NCBI GenBank assembly: GCA_964354365.1
Contig: CAYGZM010000066.1
Coordinates: 1-19,513 of the forward strand
Direction: 5' to 3'
DNA length: 19,513 nt
Source of the DNA: CAYGZM01 sp964354365
Lineage (GTDB): Bacteria > Planctomycetota > Phycisphaerae > Sedimentisphaerales > Anaerobacaceae
Shown here: positions 6,506 to 12,974 of the stretch, piece by piece
How the letters are laid out: every line of letters begins with the position of its first letter
Numbering within the stretch: position 1 is the first letter of the stretch
Made by a program: the position numbers and the translations under genes
Notes under the pieces: generated by a model
Seen by the model: the letters and a program-made list of their open reading frames with translations, nothing else
Databases searched by the model: none
What the model was told of the DNA's origin: nothing

Positions 6506-8665
6506 ATGAGTATTCGCTGTAAAAGTCAAGTGGACGACAGAGTCAAGCGGCGAGATTTTCTCAAGGGCGCAGCGGCGGCAATGTCGCTGGGGAGCATAAG
6601 CCGGTACGCGAAGGCGCTGGCCGCCGGGCGGTCGGCTTCGTGGATGGCGGATGTTGCGGGGTATCTGGAGAGCCTGCGGCGATCGGATGGAGGCTACGGG
6701 TGGGGGGATCAGGAGCGGTCGCATCTGACGCCGAGCTATGCAGCAACCGGGTGCTACCATTTGATGGGACAAGAGCCGCCGAACAAGAGCGCACTGGCGG
6801 AGTACATCCGGACGCATCATCCGTTCCACGTTAAGAAGCTGGAGCGGGATTTGAGGGTGTTCGAGTATGAGCAGATACAGGGCCTGCTGTGGCTTGGCGA
6901 GAACGTGGGTTCGTTTCGCAGCCAGGTTCAAGGCTGGACAAAGCCTTCGGCGTATCCGAGGCAATACGAACGGGACGGCTATCCGATCCTGAGGTTTGAA
7001 GTGATGGCTTTGCTGTGCCGGGGGCTGCTGGGCCTTGCGACGGACGATATTGCGGCGCAATTCATTGAATACCTTGATGTTCGGCGGCGTGCGAACGGGA
7101 GCTTCAACAACACGCCTGCCCACGACGGAAGCGACGGGCATGTGATGAATACGCTGTGGGGGATTGAGGCGCTGGCTGCAATGGGGCAAGCGGACGAGAA
7201 ACGGGCCGAGACGGTCGCGTGGGTGCAGGCGTGCCAACGGTTCGGCGGCGGATTCACCTACCAGCCGAAGCCCGCTTTCGCGGGCATTGAAGATGTCACT
7301 TACACGTGGGCGGCTGTGCGGGTGCTGGAACTATACGCTGAGCGGCCGGCTCGACCCGACGCCTGTATCAAGCACATTTTATCGCTACGGAACCGGGATG
7401 GAGGATTCGGCGACCGGGCAAGCTGGGCAAGCAATCCGGTGGCAACATATCGCGCGCTGGATGCGCTTGCGGTCCTTCACGGTTTCGAGTCGCTCTGCGC
7501 GGGAGGTGGGCGTCGGGTCCAGCGAGGACGAGCTCGCGGACTGCCAAAGGGTCTTAGGGTATTCACAATTCAAATCGAGGCACACGGCAAAGGCAGTCCC
7601 GCTGAGGCTGTGGAGCTGGCGAAAGCGTTGCGAATCGATCTATGGGGTGCGAAGAACGCAGCGCCCGGCTGGATTGCCGCGGCGCAGGCGGTTGCGGACC
7701 GTCGGCAGGCGCCGGTGAGGTTCTATGCGGCCAATGAAGAGTATGGTACGTTCGTGAGCGTGGCGGGCCTGGGGACTTACAGCCATACAAGCGACGTTAT
7801 CGCGCCGGCCAATGCGGACTTTGGTGCGTCGCTTTCGGGCAAGGAAGCCGTGTTGTGGGAGGATTTTCGCAGGAGGCGGCTGGTGCCTTTGGAGAAGGCG
7901 GGCGGCAGATTGATCTGGCAGTTCAACGAAAACGAAGAGCTGACGCGGCTGTATCTCGACGATTCGCTCGAGCGCGGGGGTTATGCCGGCATCAGCACGT
8001 TTCATTTCGGGAACCCTGATTTCACGAACAGCGAGCCTTTCCTGATACCATACGGGCAGAAGATTCCTTTTGTGGCTTTGCAGGACGCCCACGGCAACGA
8101 GGCGTGGTGGTGGAGCGATCAACTGACGGGATTCCGCACACTGTTCCTGGCGATGTCGCCCACGTGGGAGGGTTGGCTAAAGGCGCTCGAGCGGAACTGG
8201 GTGGTGGCGGTTCGACACGATGCGGTCAGCGGCAATGAGACGTGGATACACGGTGGATTGGCCGAAGCGATGGAATTTGTGCGGCGCCGCGAGGAGGAGT
8301 GGAGGTGGTGGGACAATCCGCGTATCAGGCGGCCGATGGTGTCGATTGTGGCGGTGAGGCCCGAAGACGAATGGGAAACGGCACGGCCCGAGCGCGGGGT
8401 GACGGTTCGGGTGCGCTGCTGCCGGGAGAATACGACGCAAGGTCTGCCGAAAGCGCCGCGTGCCGAATTGGTTGAACTGGCGGTGGACGGGCGAGAGGTG
8501 ACGCCCAGGCTGGCGGCGCCTGCGGCGAAATGGGGGGCCTACGAGGATTACTACCACTACTATCATATCGCCGAGCCTGCGGCGGGCAGGCACAGGGCAA
8601 CGGCCACCATTCGCAGTGTCGATAGCGGGGCTGAGTCCACGCACACAATCGAGTTCTCCGTGTGA
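6506..8665 (+). CDS. Tat-exported prenyltransferase/squalene-cyclase-like toroid protein with unassigned C-terminal half
   Basis: 719 residues from the ATG at 6506, chosen for AAGGAG 6 bases upstream; a TTG at 6488 is weaker. The N-terminus has a twin-arginine signal (KRRDFLKGAAAAMSLGS), so the protein is probably exported folded. Residues about 40-330 carry the alpha/alpha-toroid repeats of prenyltransferases and terpene cyclases: LRRSDGGYGWGD, RRANGSFNNTP, QACQRFGGGFTY, LRNRDGGFGDR. The cyclase DxDD motif was not seen, so catalysis is doubtful. The remaining ~370 residues (from VFTIQIEAHG) are rich in Trp/Tyr/His (LGTYSHTSDV, EAWWWSDQLTG, EDYYHYYH) and match no family I can name. Between 7492 and 7545 the reading frame looks displaced (see findings). 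A surface or periplasmic role is inferred. Confidence 0.8.
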   Translation: MSIRCKSQVDDRVKRRDFLKGAAAAMSLGSISRYAKALAAGRSASWMADVAGYLESLRRSDGGYGWGDQERSHLTPSYAATGCYHLMGQEPPNKSALAEYIRTHHPFHVKKLERDLRVFEYEQIQGLLWLGENVGSFRSQVQGWTKPSAYPRQYERDGYPILRFEVMALLCRGLLGLATDDIAAQFIEYLDVRRRANGSFNNTPAHDGSDGHVMNTLWGIEALAAMGQADEKRAETVAWVQACQRFGGGFTYQPKPAFAGIEDVTYTWAAVRVLELYAERPARPDACIKHILSLRNRDGGFGDRASWASNPVATYRALDALAVLHGFESLCAGGGRRVQRGRARGLPKGLRVFTIQIEAHGKGSPAEAVELAKALRIDLWGAKNAAPGWIAAAQAVADRRQAPVRFYAANEEYGTFVSVAGLGTYSHTSDVIAPANADFGASLSGKEAVLWEDFRRRRLVPLEKAGGRLIWQFNENEELTRLYLDDSLERGGYAGISTFHFGNPDFTNSEPFLIPYGQKIPFVALQDAHGNEAWWWSDQLTGFRTLFLAMSPTWEGWLKALERNWVVAVRHDAVSGNETWIHGGLAEAMEFVRRREEEWRWWDNPRIRRPMVSIVAVRPEDEWETARPERGVTVRVRCCRENTTQGLPKAPRAELVELAVDGREVTPRLAAPAAKWGAYEDYYHYYHIAEPAAGRHRATATIRSVDSGAESTHTIEFSV

Positions 8666-8706
8666 TACGGCTCAGTGAGTTCTGCAAAATTGCAGGTTAG
8701 ACCTAT

Positions 8707-8746
8707 ATTGTTGAAGAAAATCTCTCTTATGATTTTCTTCAATAAT
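8707..8746. terminator. 16-bp-stem hairpin after the toroid gene, terminator-like
   Basis: TTGAAGAAAATC (8711-8722) pairs perfectly with GATTTTCTTCAA (8731-8742) around an 8-base loop, and ATTG/TAAT extend the stem to 16 pairs with one G-U. It begins about 40 bases after the stop at 8665. There is no T-run after it, so simple intrinsic termination is doubtful. It may instead protect the mRNA end. Confidence 0.35.
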
Positions 8747-8802
8747 TACATAGGCGATTATAAGACAATACGTTGCCATCGAAAAGAAAAAATCAACAAT
8801 GG

Positions 8803-8835
8803 CGCGACAGGCTCACCATCCTGAGTAAAGTCGAA
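8803..8835. repeat. REP-like dispersed palindrome, copy 2
   Basis: It has the same core as 872-904 (GACAGGCTCACCATCCTGAG, then AAAGTCGAA). The inner arms CTCA/TGAG and outer arms GAC/GTC are conserved, while the left TTC of the outer arm has changed to GCG-like sequence. Confidence 0.6.
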
Positions 8836-8852
8836 GGAACGATTTTTCCCGG

Positions 8853-8901
8853 GTAGGGTGGGGCTTGCCCCACCGAAGTGGTGGGCTAAAGCCCACCCTA
8901 C
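8853..8901. repeat. Large GC-rich hairpin repeat
   Basis: GTAGGGTGGG (8853-8862) pairs with CCCACCCTAC (8892-8901). Inside it, CCCACC (8869-8874) pairs with GGTGGG (8880-8885) around a 5-base loop, with short internal bulges. This type of palindrome is widely dispersed in environmental bacterial genomes. It has no coding content. Confidence 0.6.
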
Positions 8902-9174
8902 GCTTAACCTGCAATTTTGCAAAAGCCTTTATTGTTCAAAGAAATCAAGTGCGCTCTGGGATAAGCGCGGTCAAGGTTGCTCCCGGCCATCCCCAAGCTT
9001 CGCTTGAGGCTGCCACCCGGCCTCCTAAGAGAATCGCCGGTTTTGGAAGTCTGAGGATTGACCCCCGCCAAAGGCGTGCGGGGACAGGGATTGCCACAGT
9101 CGCTGCGCTCCTTCGCAATGACATAATGGACCGTTTTCTTTTGAATACTTCCCGAGAATCGGGCCTGGTGCTCG

Positions 9175-9972
9175 CTATGACTTTAGGTAAATGATGATGC
9201 CGGTCAGGACGAGGATGACGAAGAGGCAGACGCCTGCGGCGGAAATGAAGAGCCACATAAAGCGTTTGTTGTGCTTGGTGATGATGTATTTGAGGTATCG
9301 GTCGCTGGTGGCGAAGGTGCGGCTCATCTGGAGGATGCTGTCGGTCTGGCCTTCGGCGGTCTGGTTGAGCTTGTCGAGGGTCTGGTTGAACTTGTTGAAG
9401 CCCTCGGTCATCTGGACGTCGGTATCGGCGGCGGCGGAGAGCTGGTGGTTGATGCCAACCAGGGCGTCGGTTTGCTTTGCGGTTTCGGTGGGGATTTTCT
9501 CGACGGCGTCGATAAAGCGCTCCTGCTTTGCGGCGGCGCCTTTTAGGTCTTGGAGGAGCTGATCGGTTATCTGCTTTTGACTCTCGACGACGGTAGGGAA
9601 GGTTTCGAGCCATTGCGGGAGCTTTTCGATCCGCTCCATCAATTCGGCGTGCTGTGCGACCTGGCGGTCGAGATGTTCGTTAATGCCCTGTAATTGGTCG
9701 ATGAGCTTGTTGAATCCCTCCTGGACCTTTTCGATAGATTGATTCTTATCGCCCGGCCCGGTCGCCCTGACAACGACGCTACTATCCGGCTGTTCGGCGG
9801 GCTGGGCCTGGTCCGGCTGCGGCGAAGGGTTTTCCTGGGCTATGAGGCCCTCGTCGTCCACATCCGGCTGACAGCCGGCCTCACGAGAAAACGTGTGCGA
9901 CCGCAGCCAATTTCCGGCGCCCTGCCATAGGTCCTTTAGCGTCATTTTGAGCATTCCAACAGAGAAAGACAT
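9175..9972 (-). CDS. Coiled-coil protein with C-terminal membrane anchor, function unknown
   Basis: 265 residues. I do not recognise a named family. Residues 1-70 are a Gln/Pro/Asp-rich, probably disordered region; about 75-225 are heptad-rich and polar, predicted as a long coiled coil (repeated Q-rich segments such as EGFNKLIDQLQGINEH and EGFNKFNQTLDKLNQT, which look like an internal duplication). One hydrophobic helix (FMWLFISAAGVCLFVILVL) is followed by IIIYLKS at the very end. The topology resembles a tail-anchored protein with the coiled coil in the cytoplasm. GAGGTG lies 5 bases ahead of the ATG at 9972, supporting that start. There is no signal peptide. It stands alone, convergent with the toroid gene and divergent from the next gene. 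A structural or signalling role would be a guess. Confidence 0.75.
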   Translation of the reverse strand: MSFSVGMLKMTLKDLWQGAGNWLRSHTFSREAGCQPDVDDEGLIAQENPSPQPDQAQPAEQPDSSVVVRATGPGDKNQSIEKVQEGFNKLIDQLQGINEHLDRQVAQHAELMERIEKLPQWLETFPTVVESQKQITDQLLQDLKGAAAKQERFIDAVEKIPTETAKQTDALVGINHQLSAAADTDVQMTEGFNKFNQTLDKLNQTAEGQTDSILQMSRTFATSDRYLKYIITKHNKRFMWLFISAAGVCLFVILVLTGIIIYLKS

Positions 9973-10143
9973 CTTTCACCTCAAGCTATAGTTCAATCGG
10001 CCCCTACATTAAAATCGGGAGGCGCGCCATTTTAGCTTGAGTCAAAAGATATTAAAAGGCTTCCGGCCTCAATTTCAAGAGATTTTTCCGGCGCGTCTGC
10101 TGGGAGGCCAGCGAAAGGCCGTTTCCGGGAACGTGGGGCGGGG

Positions 10144-10172
10144 TTGCATCCGGGGGGGAAAAGGCGTAGAAT
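10144..10172 (+). promoter_or_regulatory. Candidate promoter for the FAH-family gene
   Basis: TAGAAT (10167-10172, five of six matches to TATAAT) lies 17 bases after TTGCAT (10144-10149, a poor -35). Transcription would begin about 35 bases before the ATG at 10214. Confidence 0.4.
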
Positions 10173-10213
10173 ACGGCTTTGAACTTCAGAATTGCGGGTG
10201 ATAAGGAAAACAA

Positions 10214-11149
10214 ATGAAGCTGATAACGTATTTGCACAATCAATTGATTCGGCCTGGAATACTCATCGAGGATTCTATAATTGATATTCAGTCGGCGTGG
10301 GGCGGGGTGGATCCGCCGGGGAGCGTGAAAGAGATTCTGGAGCGGGGGCCATCGTGCATGGCCAGGTTGGGCGAGCAGGCGGAGTCGGGCGATGGGGCAA
10401 TACCGCTAAGCTCGGTGAGGCTTTTGGCGCCTATTCCACGTCCAGGGAAGGTGCTGGCGCTGGCGGGGAACTACGTCGAGCACATCAAGGAGGCGGGGCT
10501 GAAGCTGGGGCTTTCGGATTCGCCTCGACTGACGACGGTTCCGAGGCCGTTTCTTATGCCGGCGACGGCGGTGATCGGGCCGGGCGATGAGATACCGTGG
10601 CCGGTCTATAGCGAGACGATAGACTATGAGCTGGAGTTGGCGGTCGTGATCGGCGGGCGGGCCAAGTGCATCAAGGCCGACGAGGCGGGCGGCGTGATTG
10701 CGGGATATACCATTGCGAACGACGTATCAGCGCGAAGCGTGACCTTCGCCAAAAATCGGGCGAAGCGGCCCTGGGACGAGTTCTACGACTGGCTGAACGG
10801 CAAATGGGCGGACGGTTTTTGCCCGATGGGGCCATACCTGGTGACGGCGGATGAGATAGAGGATGTGCAGGACCTCGATATGACGCTGACGGTGAACGGG
10901 GAGGTTCGCCAGAAGGCCAATACCGGGCAGATGATTTATCCCGTGGCGGATATTGTATCGTTTTTGAGCCATATTATGACGCTCGAGCCGGGGGATGTTA
11001 TCGCCACTGGGACGCCGTCCGGCGTGGGTCTGGCGACGGGCAACTACCTCAAGGCTGGCGACCGGATTGACGCAACAATCAAGGGGCTGGGGACCCTGAC
11101 AAACAGGCTGGGAGCAAGGCCGGCTCGGTTCTACGAACCGTTGGGCTGA
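10214..11149 (+). CDS. Fumarylacetoacetate hydrolase (FAH) family protein
   Basis: 311 residues. FAH-family enzymes hydrolyse, decarboxylate or isomerise keto-acid intermediates in aromatic and sugar-acid breakdown, using a divalent metal. Visible here are the N-terminal helper domain (1-75), GKVLALAGNYVEHIKEAG at 78-95, the metal-binding DYELELAVVIGG (E139, E141) with D170 in GYTIANDVSARS, MGPYLVT at about 205-211, and the C-terminal GDVIATGTPSGVG at 260-272. The catalytic core is complete. AAGGAA precedes the ATG by about 8 bases. It is a single-gene unit, so its context does not narrow the substrate; 2-hydroxyhepta-2,4-diene-1,7-dioate isomerase or acylpyruvase activity are both possible. 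Confidence 0.92.
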   Translation: MKLITYLHNQLIRPGILIEDSIIDIQSAWGGVDPPGSVKEILERGPSCMARLGEQAESGDGAIPLSSVRLLAPIPRPGKVLALAGNYVEHIKEAGLKLGLSDSPRLTTVPRPFLMPATAVIGPGDEIPWPVYSETIDYELELAVVIGGRAKCIKADEAGGVIAGYTIANDVSARSVTFAKNRAKRPWDEFYDWLNGKWADGFCPMGPYLVTADEIEDVQDLDMTLTVNGEVRQKANTGQMIYPVADIVSFLSHIMTLEPGDVIATGTPSGVGLATGNYLKAGDRIDATIKGLGTLTNRLGARPARFYEPLG

Positions 11150-11469
11150 GGGCGGAGCTTGCGGCTGTGCAGGGGCCCGGAGAGTGAGGCGGAGAAGGGG
11201 TGTACTTCATCTTTGTAGGTAAGAACACACTTTCTGAAGGAACTCATTCGTGCGCGCCGCGGCGGGTCATTCCGGCCTTGAGCCGGAATCCAGAAATCGC
11301 GGGTACTGGATTCCCGCTTTCGCGGGAATGACAAGGCACACCGCAGAAACTCACGGACGTCAAAGATTGCCCACCTCGCGGCCAAAGCTCAGAAAACGCC
11401 CAAGGATGGCAGATAATTCACCTACAATCGTGAATCGCGCCAGCGGAGAAGAAATTTTGGGATTTAGGG
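11150..11469. other. Intergenic stretch with dispersed ATTCC hairpins
   Basis: No gene is supported. Two back-to-back hairpins lie at 11269-11289 and 11310-11329. A 6-base dyad, ATTCAC (11416-11421) with GTGAAT (11430-11435), sits about 35 bases upstream of the riboswitch promoter and could be an operator, although 6-base dyads also arise by chance. No terminator for the FAH gene was recognised. Confidence 0.5.
11269..11329. repeat. Tandem ATTCC hairpin repeat
   Basis: ATTCCGGC/GCCGGAAT (11269-11289, 5-base loop) is followed by ATTCCCGC/GCGGGAAT (11310-11329, 4-base loop). A related nested hairpin is at 12906-12950. Reading across it gives the familiar spurious peptide FPRKRESS/WIPAQGRND. 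It is a dispersed intergenic repeat in many bacteria. Confidence 0.7.
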
Positions 11470-11498
11470 TTGACTGGCGGCGATGTTTGTGGTAGAAG
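11470..11498 (+). promoter_or_regulatory. Candidate sigma70-type promoter of the riboswitch operon
   Basis: TTGACT (11470-11475), a 17-base spacer, then TAGAAG (11493-11498). The predicted start near 11505 leaves about 33 bases before the aptamer closing stem, which fits a riboswitch leader. Confidence 0.5.
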
Positions 11499-11537
11499 AA
11501 TGAAAAGCAGCTCTTTGGCAAAGGAATAATCTAATTT

Positions 11538-11795
11538 GCAGGTCTCAAGGCTGTATGCTTTGGGATAGTCAAACGGGAACGCGGTTAGAATCCGCGACGG
11601 TCGCGCCGCTGTGTGCGTCTGTCCCGATGAATTAACCACAAATTCACACGAATTTTCACGAATTTGATTGGTGTTGATTCATTGGGAGTCCAAGAGACAT
11701 TTTTCGGCTCGCAAGGGGTATGCGGGCCGGGCCACTATTCGCAATGGGCGGATGGGAAGGGGTCTCGAGGTAAGACGCAAGTCAGAAAACCTGCC
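11538..11795 (+). ncRNA. Cobalamin riboswitch
   Basis: The conserved blocks of the B12 aptamer appear in order: AAACGGGAACGCGGTTAGAATCC (11571-11593), then the CGCCGCTGTGT segment (11604-11614), CCACT...AATGGG (11732-11747), GGGAAGG (11754-11760) and the B12 box AAGTCAGAAAACCTGCC (11779-11795). The closing stem is visible: GCAGGT (11538-11543) pairs with ACCTGC (11789-11794). Between 11631 and 11680 the peripheral domain contains an AT-rich tract of dispersed-repeat type, making the aptamer unusually long. Cobalamin riboswitches normally repress transporter or synthesis genes when adenosyl- or hydroxo-cobalamin binds. Here the first gene is a PEP-CTERM surface-type protein. The subclass cannot be fixed by eye. 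Confidence 0.88.
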
Positions 11796-11844
11796 TGTAA
11801 GTTAGCAGCACACTTAATTCAGTAGTGTTCTCGCGAAGTGGAAC

Positions 11845-11945
11845 GCAGGTGTGGCAGTGCGGGTTGAAGCCGGTTTATTTGCTGCGGCCCGTTCAGCCCG
11901 AAGTATCAGAGCCGCCGTTCCTTTCGTGGGAGCGGCGGTTTTTTT
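11845..11945 (+). terminator. Expression platform with intrinsic terminator of the cobalamin riboswitch
   Basis: The terminator is a 10-pair stem CCGCCGTTCC (11912-11921) / GGAGCGGCGG (11929-11938) with one G-U, a 7-base loop and seven T (11939-11945). The hexamer GCAGGT recurs at 11845-11850, identical to the 5' arm of the aptamer closing stem, so it can compete for ACCTGC of the B12 box. GCGGC near 11884-11888 could compete with the terminator's 5' arm. Ligand-driven termination before the coding region is the likely mode of control. The terminator itself is clear; the switching path is inferred. Confidence 0.75.
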
Positions 11946-12077
11946 ATTGGCGTTGAGCCGGCCTCGCGGTCTGGGCCGGGGAGTGTGAAAGGAGAATGGG
12001 AAACAGAATTCAGAATTTGGAATTGAGAATTGAGAATCAAGAATTCAGATGGTTTGCTTGGAAGGAGGAACAAGAAT

Positions 12078-12860
12078 ATGGCTTCGAGAAGAGTGTTGAA
12101 GATGAAACATTTTGTTTGTGCGCTGGCGGTCTTTGGGATGGCGAGCGAGGCGAACGGGTATATAGCGACGTTTGAGGATTTGCCTTTGGCGGCGGGATCG
12201 TACTGGAACGGGTCGGACGGTTCGGGCGGATTTGCCAGCGGCGCGGCGCACTTTAACAACAACTACGACACGATGTATGGTTCGTGGGACGGTTTTTCGT
12301 ATTCGAATATCACGGATACGACGGCAGAGGGGTGGACGGCGCAGTACAACGCTATCACCGGGAGCGGACAAGGGGGCTCGGCGAAGTATGGAGTCGGCTA
12401 TGTGGGGTGGGCCGGCCCCCCTACTATTACGCTTGATGCAGCGGGGGTCGTTGAAGGGATGTACGTGACGAATAACAACAGCGCGTATTATTCGATGCTC
12501 AAGGGCGATTCGTTTGCGAAGAAGTTCGGCGGCGCCGGCGGAGATGAGCCGGACTGGTTTGTTCTGACTATCACAGGTAAAGACGCGGGCGGGGCTGTGA
12601 CCGACGTGGTTGAGTTTTATTTAGCGGATTATCGGTTTGCGGACGACGGCGAGGATTACATCGTGGATGCGTGGGAATACGTCGATTTGAGCGAGTTGGG
12701 GGTGGTGAAGAGTCTGGAATTTGGGCTGAGCTCGAGTGACGTTGGGGCGTGGGGTATGAATACCCCGGCTTATTTTGCGATAGATACTCTGGTTCCGGAG
12801 CCGGGGACGATAGCGCTTTTGGGATTGGGCGCGCTATGTGTGGGGTGGCGAAAAAGATGA
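12078..12860 (+). CDS. DUF4465-type exported protein with PEP-CTERM sorting signal
   Basis: 260 residues from the ATG at 12078, fixed by AGGAGG at 12063-12068 (9-base spacing); a TTG at 12030 is rejected. The signal peptide is about 1-27 (KMKHFVCALAVFGMASEANG). The mature part has the DUF4465 pattern: FEDLPLAAGSYWNGSDGSGG, WDGFSYSNITDTT, SGQGGSAKYGVGYVGW, GDSFAKKFGG, and near the end VEFYLADYRFADDGEDYIVDAW and SSSDVGAWGMNTPAYFAID. The C-terminus VPEPGTIALLGLGALC plus VGWRKR is a standard PEP-CTERM tripartite signal for exosortase processing. It is the first gene behind the cobalamin riboswitch and terminator, so expression should rise when B12 is scarce. From memory, proteins of this kind occur in Bacteroidota B12 loci; corrinoid binding is therefore plausible but unproven. 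Confidence 0.85.
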   Translation: MASRRVLKMKHFVCALAVFGMASEANGYIATFEDLPLAAGSYWNGSDGSGGFASGAAHFNNNYDTMYGSWDGFSYSNITDTTAEGWTAQYNAITGSGQGGSAKYGVGYVGWAGPPTITLDAAGVVEGMYVTNNNSAYYSMLKGDSFAKKFGGAGGDEPDWFVLTITGKDAGGAVTDVVEFYLADYRFADDGEDYIVDAWEYVDLSELGVVKSLEFGLSSSDVGAWGMNTPAYFAIDTLVPEPGTIALLGLGALCVGWRKR

Positions 12861-12905
12861 GAACCTGTAACAAAGATGAACTGCTGGATAACCCGGTGCT
12901 TGTGG

Positions 12906-12950
12906 ATTCCTGCCCCTGCTTTCGCAGGGGTGACAACCTTGCGCAGGAAT
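12906..12950. repeat. Nested ATTCC-type hairpin between the two surface-protein genes
   Basis: The inner stem is CCCCTGC (12913-12919)/GCAGGGG (12924-12930) with loop TTTC. The outer stem is ATTCCTG (12906-12912)/CAGGAAT (12944-12950). It belongs to the same family as 11269-11329. In the transcript it may affect mRNA stability or relative expression of the flanking genes. Confidence 0.65.
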
Positions 12951-12974
12951 GACACAGGGTGCAGGAGATAAGCG

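Larger units (their letters stand above)
8684..8922. repeat. Repeat-bounded element with 17-base terminal inverted repeats
   Basis: TGCAAAATTGCAGGTTA near 8684 is matched in reverse complement by TAACCTGCAATTTTGCA ending at 8922. In addition CCTATATTGTTGAAGAAAAT (left) resembles CCTTTATTGTTCAAAGAAAT just outside the right end as a direct repeat. No transposase is encoded within. It could be a MITE-like remnant or a palindromic intergenic unit. Confidence 0.45.
8666..9174. other. Gene-free stretch packed with inverted repeats
   Basis: 509 bases between convergent genes. In order: a 17-base motif TGCAAAATTGCAGGTTA, a 16-bp-stem hairpin (8707-8746), a REP-like palindrome (8803-8835), a large GC-rich hairpin (8853-8901), the 17-base motif inverted (8906-8922), an ATTCC-free CCCCGC/GCGGGG hairpin (9063-9083), and an ATTGC/GCAAT palindrome (9090-9119). 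An open frame at 8865-9194 is a by-product of these repeats. No RNA gene was recognised. Confidence 0.6.

Noticed and set aside
6464..7237. 257-codon open frame antisense to the toroid gene
   Set aside because: It is the shadow of a well-supported plus-strand gene and has a Pro/Arg/His-rich composition without motifs.
7164..7718. 184-codon open frame in the +1 frame within the toroid gene
   Set aside because: Most of it is basic, low-complexity sequence. Only the short stretch near 7500-7540 looks protein-like, which I treat as evidence of a local frameshift and not as a gene.
11131..11385. 84-codon minus-strand frame reading FPRKRESS...WIPAQGRND
   Set aside because: This peptide is the usual by-product of the dispersed ATTCC hairpin repeat.
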